A stretch of DNA of 64,000 bases from Fictibacillus terranigra (GTDB taxonomy: Bacteria > Bacillota > Bacilli > Bacillales > Fictibacillaceae), in NCBI RefSeq assembly GCF_030412265.1, contig NZ_JAUHLN010000003.1, positions 124,001 to 188,000 of the forward strand, given 5' to 3'. Under the pieces are notes generated by a model. It was given only the letters and a program-made list of their open reading frames with translations. It did not search any database and was not told the origin of the DNA. Numbering within the stretch: position 1 is the first letter of the stretch; the number at the start of each line of letters is the position of its first letter. Below are positions 50,459-58,694 of the stretch, one piece after another. The translations under genes were made by a program, and so were the position numbers.

Positions 50459-52733
50459 GTTCATCTCTCCTGACTGCATCCAGCAGCTTTAATGCAAGAA
50501 CCTTCGCATTCTCACCTTCCAGCATCGTCCCTGTGCAAGAAGGGCACCCAGCTTCACAAGGACATGATTGAATTACATGATAGGCTTCATGAATGACCGT
50601 ATCCCATATTTTATACACATTCTCACTCAATCCGATGCCGCCTGGATAGCGATCATAAAGGAAAATCGCCGGCTTGCCGGAATGGACTGCTTTGATCTGT
50701 GGAACGACATGCAAATCACTGGGGTCACACATGACAAAAAGCGGTGCCACATGACGAAACACATTCGCCACCCCGATCAGCCCCTGTTCAATGGAGCTCT
50801 CACTTACATTGTGAAGCTGTTCTCTTTCAAATTCAAGCCAGGTAGCCGACGTGTGAAGCTCTTCTTCAGGGAGATGAATCGGCCCTGACCCTACGTTCTC
50901 GTGCGTTTCAAATTTGATCTTCTTGAAAATGGTAGCCATCGCATTTACCGTTACTTCCCCATACGCTCGTTCCTGATCTTTCATCTTCGTATTTTTGTCA
51001 ATTTCAAGCACCTTTAAAGAAACAGCAAGATTGGCATCGGTAAAATAGTCCACATCCACTTCCCGAACGAAGGCCTTCTTCTCTTCATAATCCAGTTTTT
51101 CGACCTGATACTGTATGCCCTGATGAAGATAAATCGCTTCCTCATGCAGAAGGGTCATCGAGCTGAAACGGTCCATTTCCCCAATGATTTTGACATTTGC
51201 CACATCACTTTGGTCAACGATTACCACATTTTCCTGTGATGCGGACCGCAATGAGATGTTATGTGCAGGGAATGAGTCGTTCATCCAGAAATATCGTTTT
51301 CCCTGGTGATGAAGAACCTGTTCGTCTGTCAGAAATTCAAGAATCTCTTCAAGCTCTACTCCGCCGAATGAATCCCCCTCTTGAAAAGGAAGCTCATACG
51401 CCCCACATTTGACATGATCGACAAGGATGATCAAGTTATCCGGATTGATCCGTGCAGATTCAGGAGAACGGTCAAAAAAGTATTCCGGCTGCTGGATGAT
51501 ATATTGATCCATCGGACTGGAGCTTGCAACCATGATCACGACTGATTCGTCCTGACGGCGTCCCGCTCTCCCCGCTTGCTGCCACGCACTAGCAATCGAA
51601 CCAGGATACCCTGTTAAAATACAAGCGTGGAGCTGTCCGATATCGACACCAAGCTCAAGGGCATTCGTACTCACTACACCCATGATCTCTCCATTTCGCA
51701 AGCCCTTCTCGATGGCTCTCCGCTGAGTTGGAAGATAGCCCCCCCTGTACCCTTGAATGGATTTCATGCCGAATTCCTTTTTGGCCAGTTCCTGCAGATA
51801 TGTCAGCAGGATTTCAACTCTTACACGGCTTCTTGCAAACACAATGGTCTGTATCTTGTTTTTGAGAAACTGGCTGGCGAGGTCTCTCGCCTCAAGAGTC
51901 GCTGATTTTCTCACGTTTAATGGCTTGTTCACGATTGGAGGGTTATAGAAGATAAAGTGCTTCTTCCCGCTCGGAGCGCCGTTGTTGTTAATGAGTTCCA
52001 TAGCGCTTCCCGTCAGCTTTTCCGCAAGCTCTTTCGGATTCGCGATGGTCGCAGATGTACAGATGAAGATCGGCTGGCTTCCATAAAAGGAACAGATTCT
52101 CTTTAAACGGCGGATGACATTTGCAACATGGCTGCCGAACACCCCTCTATATGTATGGAGCTCGTCGATGACGATGTATTTCAGGTTCTCGAACAGGGAC
52201 ACCCATTTCGTATGATGAGGCAGAATCGCTGAATGCAGCATATCTGGATTCGTCATAACAACATTTCCGGCTTTTCGTACGACCTGCCGGATGTTTGCCG
52301 GTGTGTCGCCATCATACGTATAGCTCTTGATATCGAGACCAATCGCATCAATAAACTCATTGATTTCTGCTTTTTGGTCCTGTGCGAGCGCTTTGGTCGG
52401 AAATAAATATAGTGCCCTGCTGTCCGGGTTGTGAGCGATTTCCTGAAGGACCGGCAAGTTGTAGCATAGGGTTTTCCCTGATGCCGTCGGTGTGACTGCG
52501 ACAAAGCTATGGCTGTGTTGAGCTGTCTGAAACGCGGACAGCTGATGGGAGTAGAGAGAAGATACCCCCCTGTCCTGCAGAGCTTGTTTTATATGTGGAT
52601 GAAGCGTTTCAGGGATCGGCCCTGTCACCGCATCTTTTTCTTCAATCGTTTTCCAGTGAACTATCTGTTCGTTGATGGAAGGTTCCGTTCTTAATAATGC
52701 AAGCAGTTCCTGCATCGTTTTTTTCGTTTCCAT
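50427..52733 (-). CDS. mrfA: DEAD/DEAH-box helicase, mitomycin repair factor A
   Basis: Superfamily 2 helicase of 768 residues (formerly YprA). Visible: Walker A TPTASGKTLC, DELH box VIDELHTYRG, SATI, helicase motif VI in GRAGRRQDE, and the C-terminal DUF1998 zinc-like cysteines CPCEAGCPSC. It acts in a UvrABC-independent repair of mitomycin damage in B. subtilis. GAGGTGA precedes the ATG at 52733, while the frame is open 144 bases further up. An SOS-box-like palindrome sits in its promoter. Confidence 0.95.
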   Translation of the reverse strand: METKKTMQELLALLRTEPSINEQIVHWKTIEEKDAVTGPIPETLHPHIKQALQDRGVSSLYSHQLSAFQTAQHSHSFVAVTPTASGKTLCYNLPVLQEIAHNPDSRALYLFPTKALAQDQKAEINEFIDAIGLDIKSYTYDGDTPANIRQVVRKAGNVVMTNPDMLHSAILPHHTKWVSLFENLKYIVIDELHTYRGVFGSHVANVIRRLKRICSFYGSQPIFICTSATIANPKELAEKLTGSAMELINNNGAPSGKKHFIFYNPPIVNKPLNVRKSATLEARDLASQFLKNKIQTIVFARSRVRVEILLTYLQELAKKEFGMKSIQGYRGGYLPTQRRAIEKGLRNGEIMGVVSTNALELGVDIGQLHACILTGYPGSIASAWQQAGRAGRRQDESVVIMVASSSPMDQYIIQQPEYFFDRSPESARINPDNLIILVDHVKCGAYELPFQEGDSFGGVELEEILEFLTDEQVLHHQGKRYFWMNDSFPAHNISLRSASQENVVIVDQSDVANVKIIGEMDRFSSMTLLHEEAIYLHQGIQYQVEKLDYEEKKAFVREVDVDYFTDANLAVSLKVLEIDKNTKMKDQERAYGEVTVNAMATIFKKIKFETHENVGSGPIHLPEEELHTSATWLEFEREQLHNVSESSIEQGLIGVANVFRHVAPLFVMCDPSDLHVVPQIKAVHSGKPAIFLYDRYPGGIGLSENVYKIWDTVIHEAYHVIQSCPCEAGCPSCTGTMLEGENAKVLALKLLDAVRRDEHVDAIQTESL

Positions 52734-52759
52734 ATCCGTCACCTCACCCCCTATTTTAT

Positions 52760-52773
52760 CGAATAAACGTTCG
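52760..52773. promoter_or_regulatory. LexA-box-like site in the mrfA promoter
   Basis: CGAATAAACGTTCG fits the consensus CGAACRNRYGTTYC at 12 of 14 positions, with one perfect CGAAC half-site on the minus strand. It lies within the 17-base spacer between TTTTCT and TAAAAT, 27 bases upstream of the mrfA start. Confidence 0.5.
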
Positions 52774-52839
52774 TAAGAAAACAAATATCTCGCGTGAAAG
52801 GGGTTGATGTACGAAAAACCGCGGTGCCTGGCACCAAAA

Positions 52840-52915
52840 AAAGAAAAAACAGCATACCCGCGGGCTTGCTGTTCCACTTTGGTCCTCGTCGAAAAAAGGC
52901 CTTCAGCCCTTTTTT
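52840..52915 (-). terminator. Tandem terminators after the LbH protein gene
   Basis: First hairpin at the gene end (AAGGGC/GGCCTT plus six T), then a second with stem AACAGCA/TGCTGTT enclosing CCCGCGGG and followed by six T, both on the minus strand. Confidence 0.8.
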
Positions 52916-53600
52916 AATCATTCTGCTCCTCTTTACTGCGGCTGTCATATGCAACTCCACAGGAGCAGCGGCTTTCACCGAATAATAAATTATAAGAAGC
53001 TGGAAATTCCTGATTGACTCGCTGCACTTCTCTGGCAAATTCTTTGCTGTCAGAAGGTACTCTAGAAAGGGCATCCGCTTTTTTTTGAGAATCAATATAA
53101 GCCCCTGGAGGAACGAACCTATTCATAGCAATATGAACACCATTGGTCACCACCGCATTATTGGAAATAAATACTCCGCTTTGTACGATTGCGTTATATA
53201 CAATGGCTTTAAATCCAACAAACACCTTCTTACCTATATAACAAGGACCATGGACAAGAGCTCCATGAGCTATGGTGACTTCCTTGCTGATGAAGATGGA
53301 ATATCCCTTTCCACCTACAGAAATCCGTTTATTTAATAAACCATGTAAAATAACTCCATCCTGAAGATTTGTATTGGACCCTATATAAAATGGGGTTCCT
53401 TCATCCGCACGTATACTGACATTCGGTGCGACATACACATTATTTCTTATGGCTACATCCCCAATCACACTTGAGAAAGGACTGAGGAATGATGTTTTGT
53501 CAATCCTCGGGAAACTTTGAACCGGATTAAAGGAAGTAATGGGATTAGGACTGATAAATGGTTTAAAACAATTACCTGCTGATTCATCGTTGCTTTTCAA
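52914..53600 (-). CDS. Gamma-carbonic-anhydrase-like LbH protein
   Basis: Left-handed beta-helix protein of about 228 residues. Seen are RADEGTPFYIGSNTNLQDGV with the following His, and AHGALVHGPCYIG, supplying the three histidines of the gamma-class carbonic anhydrase zinc site, then a C-terminal helix (KEFAREVQRVNQEF). It resembles CcmM/Cam-type enzymes that hydrate CO2. GGGGTGAT stands 6 bases before a TTG at 53600, which I prefer over the ATG 30 bases upstream without a ribosome site. Two cysteines lie near the C-terminus. Confidence 0.8.
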   Translation of the reverse strand: MKSNDESAGNCFKPFISPNPITSFNPVQSFPRIDKTSFLSPFSSVIGDVAIRNNVYVAPNVSIRADEGTPFYIGSNTNLQDGVILHGLLNKRISVGGKGYSIFISKEVTIAHGALVHGPCYIGKKVFVGFKAIVYNAIVQSGVFISNNAVVTNGVHIAMNRFVPPGAYIDSQKKADALSRVPSDSKEFAREVQRVNQEFPASYNLLFGESRCSCGVAYDSRSKEEQND

Positions 53601-53788
53601 ACAGATCACCCCTTTGTTCACTTTATCCATTCAAATTATGCAAGATGGGGATATCCGCAACATGGCCATTTTATAAAAATACAGTCAGACACATGAAAAA
53701 AGGAGAAACCACACCTTTTATCGAATACCTAGTGCAATCCCCCTATATTTTAAAAACCGATTTAAATTTTGGTTAAGGAGTGCACAGT

Positions 53789-54352
53789 ATGAATATCGTT
53801 GATCTGGTTCAGTCACAAGTCATTGCTTCGATTAAAAGTGAAGGAGATATTGAAAAAGCGATATCGAGTAAATCCAATATCGTATTTCTTTTAACGGGAA
53901 ACTTGCTGAATATGACGGAATATCTTGATAAATTAAAAGAGGCTCAAAAAAGTATTTTTATCCATATTGATTTTATTGAAGGCCTTTCCAATACAAAAAG
54001 TGCCATAAAATATATTGCTCAAAAATGGAATCCTGCAGGCATCATTACTACAAAAAGCTCCTTGATTAAGTTTGCAAAAGACGAAGGATTAATGGTCATT
54101 CAACGAATGTTTCTCATTGATCACAGTGCCATTAAAAAAGGAATCAACATCTGCCAGTCTTATTATCCAGATGCAATTGAGGTTCTCCCGGGACTGATGC
54201 CAAAAGTGATCGATCATCTTACACGACAGGTTAACCTGCCCATCATTGCAGGAGGCTTAATCAGTTCAAAAGAAGATATTATAAAAGGACTGGAAGCGGG
54301 TGCCCTTGCTATGTCCACAGGAGATTCTTCCCTATGGAATTTTGATATCTAA
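53789..54352 (+). CDS. glpP: Glycerol-3-phosphate-responsive antiterminator GlpP
   Basis: Protein of 187 residues that, in B. subtilis, binds the leaders of glpF, glpD and glpTQ when glycerol-3-phosphate is present and stops transcription termination. Family segments seen: FIHIDFIEGLSNTKSAI, IKYIAQKWNPAGIITTK, EVLPGLMPKVIDHL and PIIAGGLISSKEDI. AAGGAG lies 8 bases before the ATG. No glpFKD genes are in the window; instead a transporter/isomerase/phosphatase cluster converges on it, and that transporter has a leader terminator. Confidence 0.92.
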   Translation: MNIVDLVQSQVIASIKSEGDIEKAISSKSNIVFLLTGNLLNMTEYLDKLKEAQKSIFIHIDFIEGLSNTKSAIKYIAQKWNPAGIITTKSSLIKFAKDEGLMVIQRMFLIDHSAIKKGINICQSYYPDAIEVLPGLMPKVIDHLTRQVNLPIIAGGLISSKEDIIKGLEAGALAMSTGDSSLWNFDI

Positions 54353-54385
54353 AGTGCACAGAACACCCCCCTTTTTTGTATGATA

Positions 54386-55090
54386 TTAACCGCTGATTTC
54401 TGTCCGGTATATTTTGTTTATCTCAGTTATGCCTCTGTATATATCATAGATTGTGTGTTTGTTAAGGACTGTTACTTTTAGCTCCAGGAGAAGTGAACAG
54501 TCCTCTAAATCCTGGATATGGACATGGTCGATTCTAAGCCCTTGTTTCTGTACTTCAGAGATCACCTCACCGATTTCTTCTCTATACTTTAAGTTAAGTT
54601 TAATGGAGATTTCCTTCGCATGTACTTTTCTCCAAAAACCAAGTTTATTCAAAAAAATCGGAAGGAGCTCGACGCTAATCATTAATAGGATGACACCTGC
54701 AACAGCTTCGATATAAAAACCAGCACCTGTCGCAATACCAATCCCTGCCGCTCCCCATATCATTGCAGCCGTTGTTAAACCAGTAATGGTATCATCCTCT
54801 TTCCTTAAAATAACTCCCGCTCCCAGAAATCCAATTCCCGAAACAATTTGTGCCGCTAATCGAAGCGGATCCATTTGTATTTTTATCAGATCAGATGATG
54901 GAAATGAATAGGAGGATTGTATGGAAACGATGGTTAACAGGCAGCTAATAATGGATATGACCAAGCTTGTTTTTAACCCCAACGGTTTCCTCTTTAATTG
55001 TCTTTCCAAGCCGATTGCCAGCCCCAATATGGCAGATATGAACAGCTTCAACAGCATCCCTTCGTCAAAGTTTTTTGCCCATTCCATCAT
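54386..55090 (-). CDS. MgtC/SapB family membrane protein
   Basis: Protein of 234 residues. The N-terminal membrane part has family motifs (LGLAIGLERQLKRKPLGLKT, GIGFLGAGVIL) and about five helices; the C-terminal ~80 residues form a soluble ACT-like domain. MgtC proteins aid growth at low magnesium and influence phosphate/ATP balance. AAGGAGG stands 9 bases before the chosen ATG. The HAD phosphatase gene ends 20 bases upstream, so they are probably co-transcribed. Confidence 0.9.
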   Translation of the reverse strand: MMEWAKNFDEGMLLKLFISAILGLAIGLERQLKRKPLGLKTSLVISIISCLLTIVSIQSSYSFPSSDLIKIQMDPLRLAAQIVSGIGFLGAGVILRKEDDTITGLTTAAMIWGAAGIGIATGAGFYIEAVAGVILLMISVELLPIFLNKLGFWRKVHAKEISIKLNLKYREEIGEVISEVQKQGLRIDHVHIQDLEDCSLLLELKVTVLNKHTIYDIYRGITEINKIYRTEISG

Positions 55091-55110
55091 TTCGATCAAC
55101 CTCCTTCACT

Positions 55111-55923
55111 TCAATTACTCGTTATTGGCAAATGGCTGTTAAATTGTAATTGGTGGATATCTTTGATGCTTTGAAGAATATAGGAGGGTTTGTGCACAGA
55201 TTCCTTCAACATTGCTTTTGTTGAAATTCCAGATAGCACAAGAACCGTTTGTATCCCATTATCATTTCCCATTCGAATATCAGTCTCTAAACGGTCTCCG
55301 ATGATGTAGCATTCTTCAGGTTTTAATTTTAGAACATCTCTTATAACGATATCCGCCGCTAATTTAGAAGGTTTGCCCATTATATAATCAATTGGCCGGC
55401 CAATCGTTCCTTCCATGGCTCCAATTATTGACCCGCAATCAGGAAGCTGACCGTCAATTACCGGACATGTGCGATCCGGGTTGGTGGCCAGAATCGTAGC
55501 CCTGTTTTTTGCCCAAGCTTGGTAGGCAAGGTTCAGTTTCATATAATTAAATTGCCGATCCCAGCCTAAAACGACATAAGTAGCCAGATTGGGATCCTCT
55601 GTAAGTCTTATTCCTTCAATTATTAACTCTTCGAATAATGCGTGCTCCCCAATGACATAGACTGCATCATTACTATTCATGTTTTGCTTTAGAAACTTGG
55701 CGGTAATGTAATTTGAGTTGATCACTTCTTCTATCGACACGTCAATACCCAATCGCTGCAGTTTTTTCACATAGTCATTACGAGTAGAAATGGATTTATT
55801 CGTAAAAAAAACAACCTTATGCCCACCATCTCGTAAATATTGAATCGCTTCCTTTCCCCCATCAATAATCTGGTCTTCTACATAAACGGTTCCGTCCAAA
55901 TCAAATATAAAGCCTTTCACCAT
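55111..55923 (-). CDS. HAD-IIA phosphatase (NagD/AraL-like)
   Basis: Phosphatase of 270 residues. Nucleophile DxD motif in FDLDGTVYV, motif II FFTNKS, and the final acidic motif in IIGDRLETDIRMG. NagD/AraL/glycerol-phosphate phosphatases have this layout. With GlpP and a transporter nearby, a glycerol-phosphate or sugar-phosphate substrate is likely. TGGAGG precedes the ATG. Confidence 0.9.
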   Translation of the reverse strand: MVKGFIFDLDGTVYVEDQIIDGGKEAIQYLRDGGHKVVFFTNKSISTRNDYVKKLQRLGIDVSIEEVINSNYITAKFLKQNMNSNDAVYVIGEHALFEELIIEGIRLTEDPNLATYVVLGWDRQFNYMKLNLAYQAWAKNRATILATNPDRTCPVIDGQLPDCGSIIGAMEGTIGRPIDYIMGKPSKLAADIVIRDVLKLKPEECYIIGDRLETDIRMGNDNGIQTVLVLSGISTKAMLKESVHKPSYILQSIKDIHQLQFNSHLPITSN

Positions 55924-55958
55924 TCGAATACCTCCATTTTGGATCCAACTGAATGAAT

Positions 55959-56012
55959 AAAACCCCCAGCTATAGAAGCCTTATTCGCAAAGGCAAAAAT
56001 AGCTAGGGGTTT
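55959..56012 (-). terminator. Hairpin between TIM-barrel and HAD genes
   Basis: Outer stem AAACCCC-TAGCT/AGCT-GGGGTTT with an inner hairpin GCCTT/AAGGC, followed on the minus strand by TTTTATT. It ends the upstream transcript or acts as a second conditional terminator in front of the HAD gene; its two-storey design is like the transporter leader at 58232-58288. Confidence 0.7.
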
Positions 56013-56061
56013 CTCTTATTCTCTTCCCGCTCATATTCATTTGTACAAGTGCAGATGCCTG

Positions 56062-56838
56062 CTATCTTACTGTAGAATTATTGTTCGATAGATGATTGAC
56101 AATGTCCTGGATTGAATATTGATAAGGATTAATTTCATAGATGATCGGTCCGCCAAAGTGACGATCCTCTAAATAGCTCTCCAGCCCCACCGTGAATTGA
56201 TTCCCATCACCAGGAAGCAAATGAAGATCCGATCTCCCATCATTCTCTGAGACATGGACAGCTCCTAATGTTCCAGCCAGCTTATCAATGGCTGCTTTCA
56301 AATCATTCCCCATCAAATCCAAATGACCGAGATCCAAGCACGCCTTTATATTTGCAGCAGTGATTAGATCGATCCATTCTTCTAGATTCGAAGCAATGTG
56401 ATGGCAATAGTTTAGTTTATCGGGTATCAGGTTTTCTAATAACAATTCTATTCCATGGTGCTTCGCCACTTCATTTAACTTAATAATGCGCTCTTCGACC
56501 CTGAACAGGGACTCATTTCTTTCTTCGGAAAACCAGGCATATCCACCATGAAAGGTGGCATGCGTCCCATCATATTCAGCGAGATTTGCAATCCATTCGG
56601 TTAATACAGACAATGTCCTTTCGTATACAGCCGCATCAGGAGTAGCCAGATTTAGATCGTGGAATGGGAGATGCAATCCAACTTTTAGATCCAAATCACT
56701 GGCATACTTTAAGTATTGAACAGCATTCTTCTGTTCTGCCAATATTTCGATGCCCTCAAACCCAGCTTTTTTAATCATCGTAAAGTCGTTTAAATCAGCG
56801 GATAGTCCCAGGGACCAGCTATTAAGCCATTTTTCCAT
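56062..56838 (-). CDS. Sugar phosphate isomerase/epimerase-type TIM barrel
   Basis: Xylose-isomerase-like (AP endonuclease 2 superfamily) protein of 258 residues. Candidate metal-site segments along the barrel: HLPFHD, TFHGGY, LLLENL, CLDLGHLD, AVHVSENDG and a final YEIN. The ATG is 6 bases from GGAG and overlaps the transporter 3' end by 17 bases, so it is translationally coupled. Function unknown: isomerase, epimerase or a phosphodiester-cleaving enzyme are all possible. Confidence 0.82.
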   Translation of the reverse strand: MEKWLNSWSLGLSADLNDFTMIKKAGFEGIEILAEQKNAVQYLKYASDLDLKVGLHLPFHDLNLATPDAAVYERTLSVLTEWIANLAEYDGTHATFHGGYAWFSEERNESLFRVEERIIKLNEVAKHHGIELLLENLIPDKLNYCHHIASNLEEWIDLITAANIKACLDLGHLDLMGNDLKAAIDKLAGTLGAVHVSENDGRSDLHLLPGDGNQFTVGLESYLEDRHFGGPIIYEINPYQYSIQDIVNHLSNNNSTVR

Positions 56839-58186
56839 GATTTTCTCCATTCGGTGAATGATCAAAATTTGAAGTTGATTCATTATTTAGGTCTTCTAAT
56901 CTTTTCCCTTTTGTTTCAGGGGCTAATAAAGCAGATATAATTAAGCCTATTAAACTAATAACGGCAAAAAACCACAGTGCTTTGCTATTCCCCCATGCCG
57001 CAACCAGATTAGGGAAGACTAAAATACCCATGATCGAACCGATCCGGCTGACACCTGTTGCCAAACCGGAAGCACTCGCCCGAATACTTGTCGGGAACAA
57101 TTCTGTCGGATAAACAAAATTAAGAATTCCTCCACCCATATTCGCAAACAGCACAGCCAAACTGAAAAGTATGACTAAAAATGACAGCGTTGGGGTGGGA
57201 TTGAGGGCCAGAATAATCAGTGCTATTGATAAGCCTGTAAATGAAGTGATAATAAGCGGCCTTCTCCCTATCCTTTCAACAAGATTTGTTCCAACGATGG
57301 CCCCCAGTAAACCCAATAGACTAACTGTTCCGGATCCCATGTAAACCATCATTTGTGATCCATCGGTAAAGGGTTTTAATATCGTTGGTGTATACATGGA
57401 AATCCCATAATAGGCAACCGCATAGCAGAACCAGAATCCGCAAACAAAGAACGTGCGCTTAAACAGTGTCTTTGAAAAGACATGACTGAATTTTGTTTTC
57501 GAAGCAGAGGCCAGAGGAATCGCCACTTTTTGACCTGTAATTTTCAGCATGATCTCTTCCGCTTCTTTCTCACGCCCTCTTGAAGCTAACCATCTCGGAG
57601 ATTCCGGAAGTGTGACTCTGAAAAAGAAAACGATCAATGCAAATACAGCGCCTACCATAAGCATGTATCTCCAGGCGCTCGGACCAACCGGCACTAACAA
57701 TATCCCCACGAGGTAGGCTGTAACAGCCCCGACAAACCACATGGCTCCAAGAGAAGTACTATGTTTTCCCCGGCTTTTCGTAGAACTGAATTCCGATACT
57801 AGAGTAGCAGAAATAGGATAATCTGCACCGATTCCTATTCCCAATAAGAAGCGGAATAAAATCAGCTGCCATGGAGCCTGTGCAAATGCAGTTAAGGCTG
57901 CAAAAACAACAAACGCTAATAGATCAACGACGTACATCGCTTTTCTGCCAAACTTATCTGTTAAATTACCAAGCCATAAGGCACCGATTAATGAACCAAT
58001 GACGGCTGATGATGTAATTAACCCCTGTAGCCCTGGTCCTATGTCCCACTGGTTTAAAATTAAAGGCATGGCAACAGCAATAACAGTTAAATCAAAGCCA
58101 TCAAGAAACGTACCGGCCGCGGACAAGAGTGTGACCTTCCTTTGAAAGCGCTTTAATTCCGGAGAATCCAAATGCTCAAAACTCAT
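56822..58186 (-). CDS. MFS transporter, phosphate/glycerophosphate-like
   Basis: Twelve-helix transporter of 454 residues with MFS motifs (GNLTDKFGRKAMY, RFLLGIGIGADYPISATLVS, LPESPRWLASRG, ERIGRRPL). The GADYPISATLVSEFSSTKSRG segment resembles the phosphate/glycerophosphodiester permease group more than simple sugar porters. The ATG follows GGGGAAAGGG. It is the first gene of the MFS-TIM pair, behind a 5' leader with a palindrome and terminator, and glpP is close by. Substrate is inferred to release or resemble glycerol-3-phosphate. Confidence 0.88.
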   Translation of the reverse strand: MSFEHLDSPELKRFQRKVTLLSAAGTFLDGFDLTVIAVAMPLILNQWDIGPGLQGLITSSAVIGSLIGALWLGNLTDKFGRKAMYVVDLLAFVVFAALTAFAQAPWQLILFRFLLGIGIGADYPISATLVSEFSSTKSRGKHSTSLGAMWFVGAVTAYLVGILLVPVGPSAWRYMLMVGAVFALIVFFFRVTLPESPRWLASRGREKEAEEIMLKITGQKVAIPLASASKTKFSHVFSKTLFKRTFFVCGFWFCYAVAYYGISMYTPTILKPFTDGSQMMVYMGSGTVSLLGLLGAIVGTNLVERIGRRPLIITSFTGLSIALIILALNPTPTLSFLVILFSLAVLFANMGGGILNFVYPTELFPTSIRASASGLATGVSRIGSIMGILVFPNLVAAWGNSKALWFFAVISLIGLIISALLAPETKGKRLEDLNNESTSNFDHSPNGENHGKMA

Positions 58187-58231
58187 AACCCTTTCCCCTT
58201 CCCTTTTGATTACGTAACAATTATGGGAGCA

Positions 58232-58288
58232 GAAAAAATAAAAGCCATAGCCAAAAAACATGTACCATGTTTTTAATGACTATGGCTT
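58232..58288 (-). terminator. Leader terminator of the MFS gene
   Basis: Long hairpin on the minus strand: AAGCCATAG/CTATGGCTT outside, AAAAACATG/CATGTTTTT inside, then TTTTATTTTTT, placed within the 5' leader about 45 bases before the transporter ATG and some 50 bases after its promoter. The arrangement fits conditional termination, for example by GlpP. Confidence 0.8.
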
Positions 58289-58330
58289 CTCTTCATCTCC
58301 GGCCATAAAGCTACACAACTTGATATTTTT

Positions 58331-58345
58331 TTGTTTGCTAAACAA
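58331..58345. promoter_or_regulatory. Palindromic operator at the MFS promoter
   Basis: TTGTTT-GCT-AAACAA, a perfect inverted repeat adjoining the -10 box on its downstream side, placed to block transcription. The binding protein is unknown. Confidence 0.5.
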
Positions 58346-58374
58346 TTTATACAATATTCAAATGATTCTGTCAA
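58346..58374 (-). promoter_or_regulatory. Sigma-A promoter of the MFS operon
   Basis: TTGACA, 17-base spacer, TATAAA on the minus strand: nearly ideal. Confidence 0.8.
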
Positions 58375-58495
58375 CTGGTTTTTGTAAGACTGATCAGCTG
58401 ACTGTCACAGCGAATATTGGCAAATCATTCAGGAGTCAATATAAAAATATTCTGTAGACCTTCGGAATATGTTCCAGTTTTTATTTCCAATACCA

Positions 58496-58524
58496 TTGCT
58501 ATCCTTCCGGAATTTATGTATTAT
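58496..58524 (+). promoter_or_regulatory. Possible promoter of the lamin-tail-domain gene
   Basis: TTGCTA, 17-base spacer, TATTAT, leaving an unusually long leader of about 165 bases without other recognised elements. Confidence 0.45.
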
Positions 58525-58694
58525 TAAAAATAATCAGATAATTCAAACCTGCTTTATGGGTAGAGATATGGAGAACCCTGTGCACATAGTTTGTACTGCA
58601 TTTGCAGTATATGTTATGTCATGGGGTTTTTTGTTTTTCTATGATCTATAACAGTCATCTGAGAAACAAAAATAGTTTAGGGGGAGGAGAAAAA

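Noticed and set aside
52823-52835. Palindrome GGTGCCTGGCACC
   Set aside because: Short, lacks spacing for a stable hairpin and lies between terminators and the mrfA upstream region with no second copy seen.
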